Positions 17,028 through 26,060 of a stretch of DNA of 64,000 nt are shown here, piece after piece. A model generated the notes under the pieces. That model worked only from the letters and a program-made list of their open reading frames with translations. It had not been told where the DNA came from and searched no databases. Numbering within the stretch: position 1 is the first letter of the stretch; each line of letters starts with the position of its first letter. Made by a program: the position numbers and the translations under genes. Origin of the DNA: Candidatus Acidiferrales bacterium (GTDB taxonomy: Bacteria; Bacteroidota; Ignavibacteria; Kryptoniales; JAKASW01); the NCBI GenBank assembly GCA_035515795.1, contig DATJAY010000035.1:1-64000 (forward strand). The letters run 5' to 3'.

Positions 17028-17896
17028 ATGAGCTGACAGTATTCCATCTTGCGCGCGTGAAATTGCCGATCGATAAAAATAGACTTCTTCTGATCCTTGT
17101 CGGCGTGAATTTTATCTTTACCGGACTTGACGTTGTCCTTGCACACGCGGTGAATGATTTTGTACCATCATACGAACTGATTCCAGTAATCTTTGCGCCG
17201 CTGGGCGCTTTATCCAGTTTCCTTGTAGCGCTAAGACCGAGACCGGGAAAACCAACCGTTCTTGCTCATATTATGCTGATGGGATTGGGAATCATTGTTG
17301 GCGTGCTTGGAACGGCGTTTCACGCGAATCAGGCGTTAAACCCGCTTGGACAACTGACTTGGATTTGGGTAACATTTGCTTCTCCCATTCTCGCACCGTT
17401 GGCGTTTGCAGGAATTTCTTTCGTCGGCTTATACGGTGTTATCAAGGAAGTCAACAACCAACCCGGAATTCTCGAGGTGCCTGGTCTGGGAGTTTTTAGA
17501 GCGCCCATCTCGCGTGACCGCCATTTTCTTTGGCTTGTCGGTCTCGGATTCGCAGCAAGCGCGCTCACTTCGATTATCGACCATGGTCAATACGGATATT
17601 CATTATATAAGCTGATTCCCATTGTATTCGGATTATTTTCTACGAGTGTAGTCATGACACTGGCCATTAGCAAGAATTGGTCTCACGGAGATGAGTTGAC
17701 GTATTTCTGGACAATGATTGCGGCAATAGTTGTTGGCGTGCTTGGATTTGCATTCCACTTGTCGGGTGATCTCGCGGACAACGGCCGTCTCAGCATCGAG
17801 AGAATCCTCGTGTTTGCTCCGGTTCTCGCCCCGTTGCTGTATTCCGATTTGGGAATACTCGGACTTATCATAGTGGCAAACCAGGAAGGCGAGTAG
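17024..17896 (+). CDS. Duplicated multi-pass membrane protein paired with octaheme cytochrome
   Basis: The start at 17024 overlaps the cytochrome stop and has GAGGAGGCG just upstream. The 290-residue protein has about eight membrane segments and is built of two similar halves: LAHAVND (H41) matches IIDHGQY (H167), ELIPVIFAPLG matches KLIPIVFGLFS, VGVLGTAFHAN (H100) matches VGVLGFAFHLS (H225), and SPILAPLAF matches APVLAPLLY. The repeated histidines could ligate haem b or bind quinone; this is inference. I know no family name for it. By position it would anchor the octahaem protein and pass it electrons from the quinol pool, or the reverse. Confidence 0.8.
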   Translation: MNELTVFHLARVKLPIDKNRLLLILVGVNFIFTGLDVVLAHAVNDFVPSYELIPVIFAPLGALSSFLVALRPRPGKPTVLAHIMLMGLGIIVGVLGTAFHANQALNPLGQLTWIWVTFASPILAPLAFAGISFVGLYGVIKEVNNQPGILEVPGLGVFRAPISRDRHFLWLVGLGFAASALTSIIDHGQYGYSLYKLIPIVFGLFSTSVVMTLAISKNWSHGDELTYFWTMIAAIVVGVLGFAFHLSGDLADNGRLSIERILVFAPVLAPLLYSDLGILGLIIVANQEGE

Positions 17897-18106
17897 AGTT
17901 TCTGAAAAATGTGATCGTACAGCAAAATCCCATGCAGATATCTTTAAAAAGCTAACAGTTCCAGCCAATTCACGTTGACTTTCATGCCATTGGTACCTAA
18001 ATTAATTGTCCCGAAAAAGGTTCGGAACAAGGCTTTTCTGAAAGTGCCCTTCGGGCCGGCGGAACACGGCTGCGTGCCAGAACACCGGCACCTCGTGTGC
18101 ATGCGC

Positions 18107-18193
18107 GCCGGGGTGGCGGAACTGGTAGACGCGAAGGACTTAAAATCCTTTGACCTCTAAAAGGTCGTGCGGGTTCAAGTCCCGCCCTCGGCA
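18107..18193 (+). tRNA. tRNA-Leu(TAA)
   Basis: An 87-nt class II tRNA with acceptor GCCGGGG/CCTCGGC (one G-T pair), anticodon stem AAGGA/TCCTT, anticodon TAA at 18141-18143, a variable arm GACCTCTAAAAGGTC and T-loop GGGTTCAAGTCCC. No CCA is encoded. Confidence 0.97.
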
Positions 18194-18206
18194 CAGTTTT
18201 ACCCGC

Positions 18207-18281
18207 GGGCGATTAGCTCAGTTGGTTTAGAGCGCTACATTGACATTGTAGAGGTCAGAAGTTCGAATCTTCTATCGCCCA
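18207..18281 (+). tRNA. tRNA-Val(GAC)
   Basis: A 75-nt tRNA with acceptor GGGCGAT/ATCGCCC, anticodon stem CTACA/TGTAG, loop TTGACAT with anticodon GAC at 18242-18244, and T-loop AAGTTCGAATCTT. It lies 13 bases after tRNA-Leu and is probably cotranscribed. The 196 bases from here to thrS show no clear riboswitch or T-box. Confidence 0.97.
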
Positions 18282-18477
18282 CTGAAAGCAGAAATTGAGA
18301 AGAAAGAAAAAAGGCTCACGTGAAAATTGTAGTTGCGAAAGAAATATCACTTCGAAGAAAAGAATTCATTCGAACAAGTTGGGAATTAACAAGTAAAATG
18401 TCCTTCCGATAAGTATGGGGTTTGGTTTACTCCGTTGATGTGCAATCTCTCCGACCTTTTTAATACAAAAAAGCGTT

Positions 18478-20379
18478 ATGCCTAAAGTAAAACTCCCCGA
18501 TAATTCCATATTACAGGTCGATTCCTCTGCGCCGGCGATCGAAGTCGCAAAGAAAATCAGCCGCTCGTTGGCGGAGGAGGCACTTGCTGTGAAGATCGAC
18601 GGAAAAACCTCGGATCTTAACGCTCCTATTATAGATGATTGCGAACTCAGGTTCCTGACCTTCGACGATCCGGAAGGACGCGAGGTCTATTGGCACAGCA
18701 GCTCGCATTTGATGGCACACGCCATCCAATCAATTTTCCCGGAGGCAAAATTCGGGGTTGGTCCTGCAATCGAAGACGGATTTTATTATGACGTCGACGT
18801 CAATAAGACTTTGTCTCCTGCAGATCTGGAAGCGATCGAAAAAAGGATGCATGAAATAGCGGAGCAGAACAGTCCGTTTGTTCGAAAAGTTGTCGACAAA
18901 GATGCGGCATTAAAATTTTTCAGAGATAAGAAAGATCCATACAAAGTCGAGATCATCGATGCCCTCGACGAGACGATAACTTTTTACAGCGAAGGCGATT
19001 TTACCGATCTCTGTCGCGGCCCGCACGTTCCATCGGTGGGTAAATTGAAATACTTCAAACTTCTCGGCACAAGCGGAGCATACTGGAGGGGCGACAGCAA
19101 AAACAAAATGCTCCAGCGCGTTTACGGCGTCTCGTTCCCGAAGAAAAAGATGCTCGAAGATCATCTCAAGATGCTGGAGGAGGCGAAGCTGCGCGACCAT
19201 CGAAGGCTCGGACGCGAGCTTGAACTATTCGTGTTCCACGATATAGCTCCCGGTGCACCGTTCTGGCTCCCGAATGGAATGATAATCTTCCGCGAACTCG
19301 AAAAATTCATTCGCGAGGAACTCGACAAGCGGAATTATCTCGAAATATCGACCCCGATGCTCGTGAAAAAAGATTTGTGGGAACAGTCGGGACACTGGGG
19401 ACATTATAAACAAAACATGTTCATCCTCGACGTCGAGGAGGATACATATTCTCTGAAGCCGATGAATTGTCCGGAAAGCAGCTACGTGTATCGATTTAAA
19501 ACCAGAAGCTACCGCGACCTTCCGCTTCGCTATTCTGAAATCGGCAGGCTGCACCGCAACGAAATTTCCGGCGCACTCGGCGGAATGTTCCGCGTCAGAC
19601 AAATAACGATGGACGATGCCCATATTTATTGCCGCCCCGACCAAATCCTGTCGGAGATAAATGACCTTATCGGTCTCGTAAAACATGTCTATGCCCTTTT
19701 CAGATTCGAAGTCTCTTTCAAACTCTCGACTAAGCCGGACGACGGCATGGGCGATCCAAAGCTCTGGGACCAGGCGGAAGCCGCACTGAAACAGGCGTTG
19801 GAACAAAACGGAATTAAGTACGACATAAAAGAAAAGGACGGCGCTTTTTACGGACCCAAGATCGACATTCAAATCAAAGACGCCATCGGACGAGAATGGC
19901 AGGTTGCCACAATTCAACTCGACTTCGTCATGCTTCCCGAGAGATTCGATCTGACTTACGCCGATGCCGACGGGCAGGCAAAAAGGCCGGTTGCAATTCA
20001 CCGGGCCATATTCGGTTCATTCGAAAGATTCGTCGGCATATTGACCGAGCACTACGCCGGAGCATTTCCCGCATGGCTTTCGCCCGTGCAAGCGGCAGTT
20101 CTTCCGATCACCGATTCCGTCAACGAATACGCAAGATCTGTCGTGGAGGCCTTGGCCAAAGAAAATGTCCGGGTCGAGCTTGATGATCGCAACGAAAAAA
20201 TCGGATTTAAAATCCGTGAATGGGAAACAAAGAAAGTTCCTTATATGTTGGTTGTTGGACAAAAGGAAAAGGATACCGGGAAAGTTGCAATTCGCAAGCA
20301 CCATGAAGGCGACAAAGGAGCATCGCCGCTTTCAGAGTTTATCTCGATGATAAAAAACGAAATAGCAAACAAAACATAG
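18478..20379 (+). CDS. thrS: Threonyl-tRNA synthetase
   Basis: The 633-residue class II synthetase has TGS (1-60), an editing domain with HSSSHLMAHAI, a catalytic core with zinc-site residues in MNCPE, DDAHIYC and AIHRAI, motif 2 RYSEIGRLHRNE and a C-terminal anticodon domain. Length and order are standard. No Shine-Dalgarno is evident before the ATG. Its stop codon TAG merges with the infC ribosome-binding site. Confidence 0.98.
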   Translation: MPKVKLPDNSILQVDSSAPAIEVAKKISRSLAEEALAVKIDGKTSDLNAPIIDDCELRFLTFDDPEGREVYWHSSSHLMAHAIQSIFPEAKFGVGPAIEDGFYYDVDVNKTLSPADLEAIEKRMHEIAEQNSPFVRKVVDKDAALKFFRDKKDPYKVEIIDALDETITFYSEGDFTDLCRGPHVPSVGKLKYFKLLGTSGAYWRGDSKNKMLQRVYGVSFPKKKMLEDHLKMLEEAKLRDHRRLGRELELFVFHDIAPGAPFWLPNGMIIFRELEKFIREELDKRNYLEISTPMLVKKDLWEQSGHWGHYKQNMFILDVEEDTYSLKPMNCPESSYVYRFKTRSYRDLPLRYSEIGRLHRNEISGALGGMFRVRQITMDDAHIYCRPDQILSEINDLIGLVKHVYALFRFEVSFKLSTKPDDGMGDPKLWDQAEAALKQALEQNGIKYDIKEKDGAFYGPKIDIQIKDAIGREWQVATIQLDFVMLPERFDLTYADADGQAKRPVAIHRAIFGSFERFVGILTEHYAGAFPAWLSPVQAAVLPITDSVNEYARSVVEALAKENVRVELDDRNEKIGFKIREWETKKVPYMLVVGQKEKDTGKVAIRKHHEGDKGASPLSEFISMIKNEIANKT

Positions 20380-20388
20380 GAGACGCCT

Positions 20389-21054
20389 ATCAACATACCT
20401 AAACTCAGAATCAACAACGAGATCAAGGCACCGACTGTGCGCCTGATCGATTCCGACGGAAAACAGCTGGGGGTTATGCCGCCGCGAGAAGCTTTGAAGC
20501 TATCCGAGACAAGAGGTCTGGACCTCGTGGAGATCGTGCCGACGTCCAACCCACCGGTCTGCAAACTTGTCGATTACGGGAAGTACATGTATGAGCTGAC
20601 GAAAAAAGAAAAAGCGAAAACGAAGGGACAGTCTTCCGCACAGCTCAAGGAGATACGCTTCCATCCAAACACCGACGACCACGACTTCCTTTTTAAATCG
20701 AGACATGCAAGAGAATTTTTGGAACAGGGACATAAGGTAAAAGGAAGCGTTTTCTTTAAAGGACGGGAGATAACATACACAGCTCTCGGTGAGGATCTTC
20801 TAAAGAGGTTCATGGAATTCCTCGACGATGTCGGTAAAGTGGAACAGTTACCCAAGCTGGAAGGAAAGAACATGGCCGTGATCATAGCTCCCGATAAATC
20901 CAAAAAGAAAACCGCTTCGTCCGCGAAGCGAGGCGAGTCGGCTCCGAAGAATTCGGAAGGAACACCTTCGCCGAAGGTTCAAGTAGTCGAAAGCACTTCG
21001 TCACATCAGGAGCAGGGACAGATCAAGAAACAAAACGACACAAAGGAGAATTGA
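20389..21054 (+). CDS. infC: Translation initiation factor IF-3, AUC start
   Basis: The 221-residue IF-3 (RINNEIKAPTVRLIDSDGKQ, linker, then C-terminal domain EIRFHPNTDDHDF) binds the 30S subunit and proofreads initiator tRNA pairing. Conserved residues begin upstream of the first GTG at 20437, so the true start lies before it. GGAG at 20379-20382 points to ATC at 20389, six bases on. Rare AUU/AUC/AUA starts are the known basis of IF-3 autoregulation. About 45 residues of charged, Ser-rich tail extend beyond the usual C-terminus. The gene abuts rpmI. Confidence 0.93.
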   Translation: MNIPKLRINNEIKAPTVRLIDSDGKQLGVMPPREALKLSETRGLDLVEIVPTSNPPVCKLVDYGKYMYELTKKEKAKTKGQSSAQLKEIRFHPNTDDHDFLFKSRHAREFLEQGHKVKGSVFFKGREITYTALGEDLLKRFMEFLDDVGKVEQLPKLEGKNMAVIIAPDKSKKKTASSAKRGESAPKNSEGTPSPKVQVVESTSSHQEQGQIKKQNDTKEN

Positions 21055-21249
21055 ATGCCGAAGACAAAAACAAATCGTGCTATGGCAAAGAGGATAAAGA
21101 GGACTTCAAGCGGCAAATACCTTCGCGAGAAAGCATTCAGAAGTCATATTTTGACATCGAAAACTCGTAAAAGGAAACGTCAGCTTAGAAAGGCCGGGGT
21201 TCTCGACAAGACCGACGTGGGACGTGTCCGCGGCATGTTGAACCAATAA
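21055..21249 (+). CDS. rpmI: 50S ribosomal protein L35
   Basis: This 64-residue basic protein begins [17 protein letters not shown] and contains the L35 signature near [10 protein letters not shown]. It begins directly after the infC stop, with AAAGGAGAA as ribosome-binding site inside infC. Part of the conserved infC-rpmI-rplT operon. Confidence 0.96.
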   Translation: MPKTKTNRAMAKRIKRTSSGKYLREKAFRSHILTSKTRKRKRQLRKAGVLDKTDVGRVRGMLNQ

Positions 21250-21338
21250 CCCGCCTGCACGATAAAGCGCCGCGGGACACTATCGATTAGTCTTGAGAAG
21301 TTGCGGCACGGAGTCGTGAATTTTTGGCGAGAGTGTGT

Positions 21339-21346
21339 TATATTTG
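21339..21346 (+). promoter_or_regulatory. Possible -7 element TATATTTG before rplT
   Basis: TATATTTG fits the Bacteroidota housekeeping consensus TAnnTTTG and lies in the unusually long 121-base gap between rpmI and rplT. No clear -33 TTTG is found at the right distance, so an internal promoter is only a possibility. The gap also has a CCCGC/GCGGG dyad near 21250. Confidence 0.25.
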
Positions 21347-21370
21347 AGACGTTAACGGAGAAATTATAAA

Positions 21371-21718
21371 ATGCCACGTTCAAAAAATAAAGTAGCTTCC
21401 CATAGAAGGCGGAAGAAAACGCTTGAATTAGCGAAAGGATCCTGGGGCGCACGCAGCAAGGTACACACTGTTGCAAAGCACCATGTCGAAAAGGCGCTCC
21501 AACACGCGTACAGGGATCGCAGGAAAAAGAAACGAGAGTTCAGAAGTTTGTGGATTGTCCGCATCAATGCCGCGGCCCGCGAAAACGGGACGACATACTC
21601 GCGCTTGATAGCTGCACTCGCAAACAAGGAAGTTACAATAAACAGAAAAGTTTTGGCCGACCTAGCCGCGAATAGTCCGGAGACATTCAAGGAAGTCGTC
21701 CATTTTGCTTTTAATTAA
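21371..21718 (+). CDS. rplT: 50S ribosomal protein L20
   Basis: The 115-residue L20 ([43 protein letters not shown]) is an early assembly protein of the 50S subunit and in some bacteria represses its own operon. ATG is preceded by ACGGAGAA. A strong terminator follows. Confidence 0.97.
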   Translation: MPRSKNKVASHRRRKKTLELAKGSWGARSKVHTVAKHHVEKALQHAYRDRRKKKREFRSLWIVRINAAARENGTTYSRLIAALANKEVTINRKVLADLAANSPETFKEVVHFAFN

Positions 21719-21722
21719 TACG

Positions 21723-21773
21723 ATCTTCCTGCGCTCGGAAATTCGGGTCTTCTGAAACGCAGGAAGATTTTTT
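21723..21773 (+). terminator. Strong terminator between rplT and pheS
   Basis: ATCTTCCTGCG (21723-21733) pairs perfectly with CGCAGGAAGAT (21758-21768), 11 bp with a 24-nt loop, followed by six T residues. It separates the ribosomal operon from pheST, unless it acts as an attenuator for pheS. Confidence 0.9.
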
Positions 21774-21828
21774 GTATTCGGACAACAATCGTTCCTGGAT
21801 TTTTTTATCGGAATGACGAGAAGACAAT

Positions 21829-22848
21829 ATGCTCGATGAAATCGCAAGACTGAAAGAAGAAGCCACCGCTGCGATCGGCAGATTGAATTCTGCGGAAGAC
21901 TCCGAAGATTTTCGACTGACATATCTATCGCGCAAGGGTCTCCTCGCGCAGCTCTTCGAGAAAATGAAAGATGTACCTGCAGAGGAGCGGCCCGCATTCG
22001 GCAAATCACTGAACACTCTTCGAGACTTCCTGGAATCAGAATTTGAGTCGGCAAAAAAAAGGATAGAGGACCGGAAATCATCCACGAGCATGAAAGTCGA
22101 TCTTTCGGTGCCCGGACGAAAGAGATATGTCGGGCGGAAACATCCGCTGACCCGGACCCTCGAAGATATAAAGAAAATCTTCATCGGCATCGGCTTCGGA
22201 ATCGCCGACGGACCGGAAATCGAAGATGATTATCACAACTTTGAAGCTCTCAACTTTCCGCCGGATCATCCCGCACGTGACATGCAGGATACTTTTTTTG
22301 TGAAAGGCGATACCGGGAAATATGTCTTACGAACACACACATCTAACGTTCAAATTTGGGTAATGGAACAGAATAAGCCGCCCGTTCGTGTCATAATGCC
22401 GGGGAGATGTTACCGCAACGAAGCGGTCAGCGCACGGGCCTATTGCATGTTTCATCAGGTCGAGGGATTGTATGTGGATAAAAATGTCAGCTTTGCGGAG
22501 CTGAAAGGAACAATCTCTTTCTTCGCAAAGGAACTTTTCGGCACGGACGTGAAGACTCGCTTCCGTCCGAGTTTCTTCCCGTTCACAGAGCCGAGCGCAG
22601 AGGTTGACGTAAACTGCTTTATCTGCGGCGGGAAAGGATGCCGCGTCTGCAAATATTCCGGTTGGCTTGAAATCTTAGGCTGCGGCATGGTCGACCCGAA
22701 TGTTTACAAATTTGTAGGCTACGATCCCGGCGAAGTAAGCGGCTACGCATTTGGAATGGGAATCGAACGACTCGCGATGCTTCGTTACGGCATCGATGAT
22801 ATCAGACTTTTTTTTGAAAACGATCTCCGCTTTTTGAATCAGTTTTAA
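21829..22848 (+). CDS. pheS: Phenylalanyl-tRNA synthetase alpha subunit
   Basis: The 339-residue class II subunit has an N-terminal coiled coil, motif 1 region HPLTRTLEDIKKIFIGIGF, LRTHTSNVQ, motif 2 GRCYRNEAV and motif 3 GFGMGIERLAM-type sequence (FGMGIERLAMLRYG). It forms an alpha2-beta2 enzyme with PheT, encoded 95 bases downstream. Confidence 0.97.
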   Translation: MLDEIARLKEEATAAIGRLNSAEDSEDFRLTYLSRKGLLAQLFEKMKDVPAEERPAFGKSLNTLRDFLESEFESAKKRIEDRKSSTSMKVDLSVPGRKRYVGRKHPLTRTLEDIKKIFIGIGFGIADGPEIEDDYHNFEALNFPPDHPARDMQDTFFVKGDTGKYVLRTHTSNVQIWVMEQNKPPVRVIMPGRCYRNEAVSARAYCMFHQVEGLYVDKNVSFAELKGTISFFAKELFGTDVKTRFRPSFFPFTEPSAEVDVNCFICGGKGCRVCKYSGWLEILGCGMVDPNVYKFVGYDPGEVSGYAFGMGIERLAMLRYGIDDIRLFFENDLRFLNQF

Positions 22849-22943
22849 ATTCCACCCTTTTTTCTAACGAATTAAGGTTGGAGTGACCTTGTTCTTATAG
22901 ATTACGGCAATTCGGTGCTTGAAAGTATAATTCTAAATTCGCC

Positions 22944-25406
22944 ATGAAAATATCTCGAAGTTGGCTCGAACAATTCGTTGACCTCTCGGCAATAAGCGAC
23001 CACGACATTTCCTCCCGCCTGACAATGTTGGGGATCGAAGTCGAATCATTCGAAAACCTTTCCGAGAAGTATAAAGGATTTGTAGTCGGTTCCGTTCTCG
23101 AAGTTGAGAGGCACCCGAATGCAGACAGGTTGAGTTTATGCAAGGTTGACGTCGGAGGTGAAATCAAGAGCATCGTCTGCGGCGCCCCGAATGTCGCCGC
23201 CGGACAAAAAGTCCCGGTTGGACTTGTCGGCGCTCTCGTGCCTCATAACCAGCATGACCCGGACGGGAAACCGTTCGAGCTCACAAGAGCAAAAATACGG
23301 GGCGTCGAATCGGAAGGCATGATTTGCTCTGCAGGAGAGCTTGGCATTGGAGATGACAAAGATGGCATCATGGTACTCGAGAGCGATGCCACGGCCGGCA
23401 AGCCGCTTTCTGAATACTTGGGATTGAATGATACGATTTTCGAAATCAGCGTGACACCGAATCGCTCGGATTGCCTTTCTCATTTAGGAATCGCGCGAGA
23501 GCTCGCTTCTGCTTACGCAAAGAAACTCAAACAAAAGAGAATGCCCCCCCGAGAATCGGAAGAAGCGATTGCCGGAACTGCAAAGGTCGACGTCGCGGAT
23601 CCAGACTTGTGCCCTCGCTACTCCGTACGCGTTATCGAAAACATAAAAGTTGGGCCTTCGCCGCGATGGCTGAAGATTGCCGTCGAGAAAGCCGGTATGA
23701 GGTCAATCAATAACGTAGTCGATGCGACTAACTACGTGATGCTTGAACTCGGTCAGCCGCTCCACGCTTTCGATTTGGGTCTGCTTAAAAGAAAACATAT
23801 TGTGGTTCGAAGGCCGAAGCCAGATGAAAAAATTTTCGTCACTCTCGACGGCAAAGAGAGAAATATCGGACCCGATATGCTCATGATTTGCGACATTGAA
23901 AAAACCGTGGCCATCGCGGGCGTCATGGGCGGCATGAATAGCGAGATAAGTTCCGGAACGACGAATATCCTGATCGAGAGCGCAAACTTCCTGCCGTCCT
24001 CGATTCGCAGGACGTCAAGGGCACTCGGACTCTCCACGGAAGCGTCGTACAGATTTGAACGCGGCGTCGACCCGAATTTGACTCCGCTTGCACTTGACAG
24101 AGTTGCCGAGATCATCAAAGAAACTTCGGCCGAAGAAACTAAAATCGCTAAGGGGATTATAGACATTGCCTCGCAGAAATTTGCTCCGAGACGACTGGAG
24201 CTGCACGTCGAGAATGTCAATCGAATCCTTGGAACTCGTTTAGCCTCCGGCGAAATAAAAAGATATTTGGATTCCATTGAAATAATCACAGAAAAAAAAT
24301 CCGAAACAGTTTTGACATGTTCCGTTCCGACATTTCGCGGCGACATCGAGCGCGAGGCAGACCTCATCGAAGAGGTTGCCCGCGTCCACGGCTATGAGAG
24401 GATCGACGAAGCAGTACAAACACGGCTTGTGTTTGACACGCGTTTCAAAGAGAGCAAAACTGTTGAAGACATCAGGAATTTTCTCGCGGGCGCCGGTTTC
24501 AACGAGATCATAACAAATTCACTTCAGCCGACGGAGACGGCTGCTGTGTTCGAAGCGAGTCATGTGTCCATCGCAAACCCGATCAGCGAGGACATGGCTG
24601 CGATGCGTACCACCATGCTGCCGGGAATGCTCGATACAATCAAACGAAACATCTCTTACGGACAAAAGAGCATGAAGCTGTTTGAGCTCGGCAAGGTATA
24701 TTCACTGGACGGGAAAAACCAGAAAGTGGGAAATTTTCTTGAAAAAGAAAGATTTTCCCTCGCACTGACAGGCTTATCGGATCCTTCTTCCTTCGATAGG
24801 AAGGAGTTTGAATTCGATATCTTCGATCTGAAATCTGAAATCGAGCGCATTTGTGATCATCTCAACCTTGACTCTTGGGACTTTATTTCTTATGATAATA
24901 CGAAAGAATACGAGGAATCGCTAAAGTTATTTGTAAACGGCGTAGAGGCCGGTAATGCAGGACAAATTGCCGCGAACTTGCTGAAAAGATATGCGATCGA
25001 GCAGAATGTTTATTTTGCCGAGCTTGATACCTCTCTTATTGCTTCAGCTGCGAAAGCAAACATCAGATTCCAGCCTCTCCCAAGATTTCCGTTCGCTTCC
25101 ATCGACCTCGCGTTCTTTGTCAACCTTGAAACTCCTGTCGGTGACCTTGTGAGCTCACTCAGGGGTGTTGCAGAAGATTTGATAAAAGATATTTCTGTTT
25201 TCGACATTTATTCCGGTAAAGGCGTACCGGAGGGAAAGAAAAGTGTCGCGTTTACCGTTTCTCTTGGCAGCGATACGAGAACTTTGAACGATAATGATAT
25301 CGCAAGGTTCATCGAAAGTGCCGAACAAACACTGAGCAAACGGTTTTCTACGACATTAAGGAAACAGCTCGATGATCAATCGAGTGATTTTAGGGAGAAG
25401 AACTGA
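22944..25406 (+). CDS. pheT: Phenylalanyl-tRNA synthetase beta subunit
   Basis: The 820-residue subunit contains the tRNA-binding OB domain (residues 40-150), B3/B4 editing domain with SVTPNRSDCLSHLGIARE, B5 domain and a C-terminal ferredoxin-like anticodon domain. Size and order are standard. Its stop overlaps the next start by one base. Confidence 0.97.
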   Translation: MKISRSWLEQFVDLSAISDHDISSRLTMLGIEVESFENLSEKYKGFVVGSVLEVERHPNADRLSLCKVDVGGEIKSIVCGAPNVAAGQKVPVGLVGALVPHNQHDPDGKPFELTRAKIRGVESEGMICSAGELGIGDDKDGIMVLESDATAGKPLSEYLGLNDTIFEISVTPNRSDCLSHLGIARELASAYAKKLKQKRMPPRESEEAIAGTAKVDVADPDLCPRYSVRVIENIKVGPSPRWLKIAVEKAGMRSINNVVDATNYVMLELGQPLHAFDLGLLKRKHIVVRRPKPDEKIFVTLDGKERNIGPDMLMICDIEKTVAIAGVMGGMNSEISSGTTNILIESANFLPSSIRRTSRALGLSTEASYRFERGVDPNLTPLALDRVAEIIKETSAEETKIAKGIIDIASQKFAPRRLELHVENVNRILGTRLASGEIKRYLDSIEIITEKKSETVLTCSVPTFRGDIEREADLIEEVARVHGYERIDEAVQTRLVFDTRFKESKTVEDIRNFLAGAGFNEIITNSLQPTETAAVFEASHVSIANPISEDMAAMRTTMLPGMLDTIKRNISYGQKSMKLFELGKVYSLDGKNQKVGNFLEKERFSLALTGLSDPSSFDRKEFEFDIFDLKSEIERICDHLNLDSWDFISYDNTKEYEESLKLFVNGVEAGNAGQIAANLLKRYAIEQNVYFAELDTSLIASAAKANIRFQPLPRFPFASIDLAFFVNLETPVGDLVSSLRGVAEDLIKDISVFDIYSGKGVPEGKKSVAFTVSLGSDTRTLNDNDIARFIESAEQTLSKRFSTTLRKQLDDQSSDFREKN

Positions 25407-25726
25407 TGAGCATAGATACAAGTTCAGAAGAACAGACGGCTCTGACTATGAAGAAACAGCTTCTTGGAGAGCTGTGGAACGAGATCAGGAGAGCGGTCGA
25501 AATCCTAAAATCGGCTCGCAGCGAAAACGAATCGCTGAAACAAAATCTCGCGAAGGCGGCTGCAGAGATTCAAAAACTGAAGTCTCAAGTGGCCGAACTC
25601 GAGAGGATGTTGACGGCAAGAGAGACATCCTCGTCGGGTATTTTTGAAGAACGGGAAAAGAACCGTCTGATAGAAGTTGCGAAAGATTTGATAACAAAAA
25701 TTGATTCTCAACTTAGTTTGATTTGA
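25406..25726 (+). CDS. Small coiled-coil protein between pheT and zapA
   Basis: The 106-residue protein is almost entirely a predicted coiled coil (residues 15-70, heptads such as LKQNLAKAAAEIQKLKSQ) with no enzyme motif. TGATG overlap with pheT and AGGGAGAAG upstream show coupled translation. Because it sits directly before zapA, a role in the divisome or as a ZapB-like partner is a reasonable guess but unproven. Confidence 0.75.
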   Translation: MSIDTSSEEQTALTMKKQLLGELWNEIRRAVEILKSARSENESLKQNLAKAAAEIQKLKSQVAELERMLTARETSSSGIFEEREKNRLIEVAKDLITKIDSQLSLI

Positions 25727-25740
25727 TTTCGGAGCAGGCA

Positions 25741-26031
25741 ATGGAAAAGAAAAGTATTCGAGTGACAATATTGGGCAGAGAATACCCGCTCCGCGTGGAA
25801 AATGAAGAGAAGGCTCTCAAAGTTGTAGCTTATGTAGATTCACTATTGAATGAATTGATCGAGAAGAATCCTGGGGCGCCTACATCAACCGTCGCAGTGA
25901 TTGCTGCTTTGAACATAGCTGAACAATTATTTGATTTAAAAGAACGAGTACAAAACGAAGGGATTGAGATAGCGGATCTTGTTGGAGTGCTGAGCTACTT
26001 AAGAGAAAATTTTCCGATAGAAGCAAACTAA
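25741..26031 (+). CDS. zapA: Cell division protein ZapA
   Basis: The 96-residue protein has the ZapA N-terminal beta-strand domain (IRVTILGREYPLRVENEE) and the C-terminal coiled-coil helix. ZapA bundles FtsZ filaments at the division site. The ATG at 25741 has GGAGCAGG five bases upstream; an in-frame ATG at 25723 is less likely. A 6S RNA candidate follows, a gene order known from many bacteria. Confidence 0.9.
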   Translation: MEKKSIRVTILGREYPLRVENEEKALKVVAYVDSLLNELIEKNPGAPTSTVAVIAALNIAEQLFDLKERVQNEGIEIADLVGVLSYLRENFPIEAN

Positions 26032-26060
26032 GTTCTTTAAAATACTTTTTTGAAATTTTA

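Noticed and set aside
18282-18477. T-box or other riboswitch before thrS
   Set aside because: No T-box sequence, specifier loop or terminator hairpin is visible in this leader.
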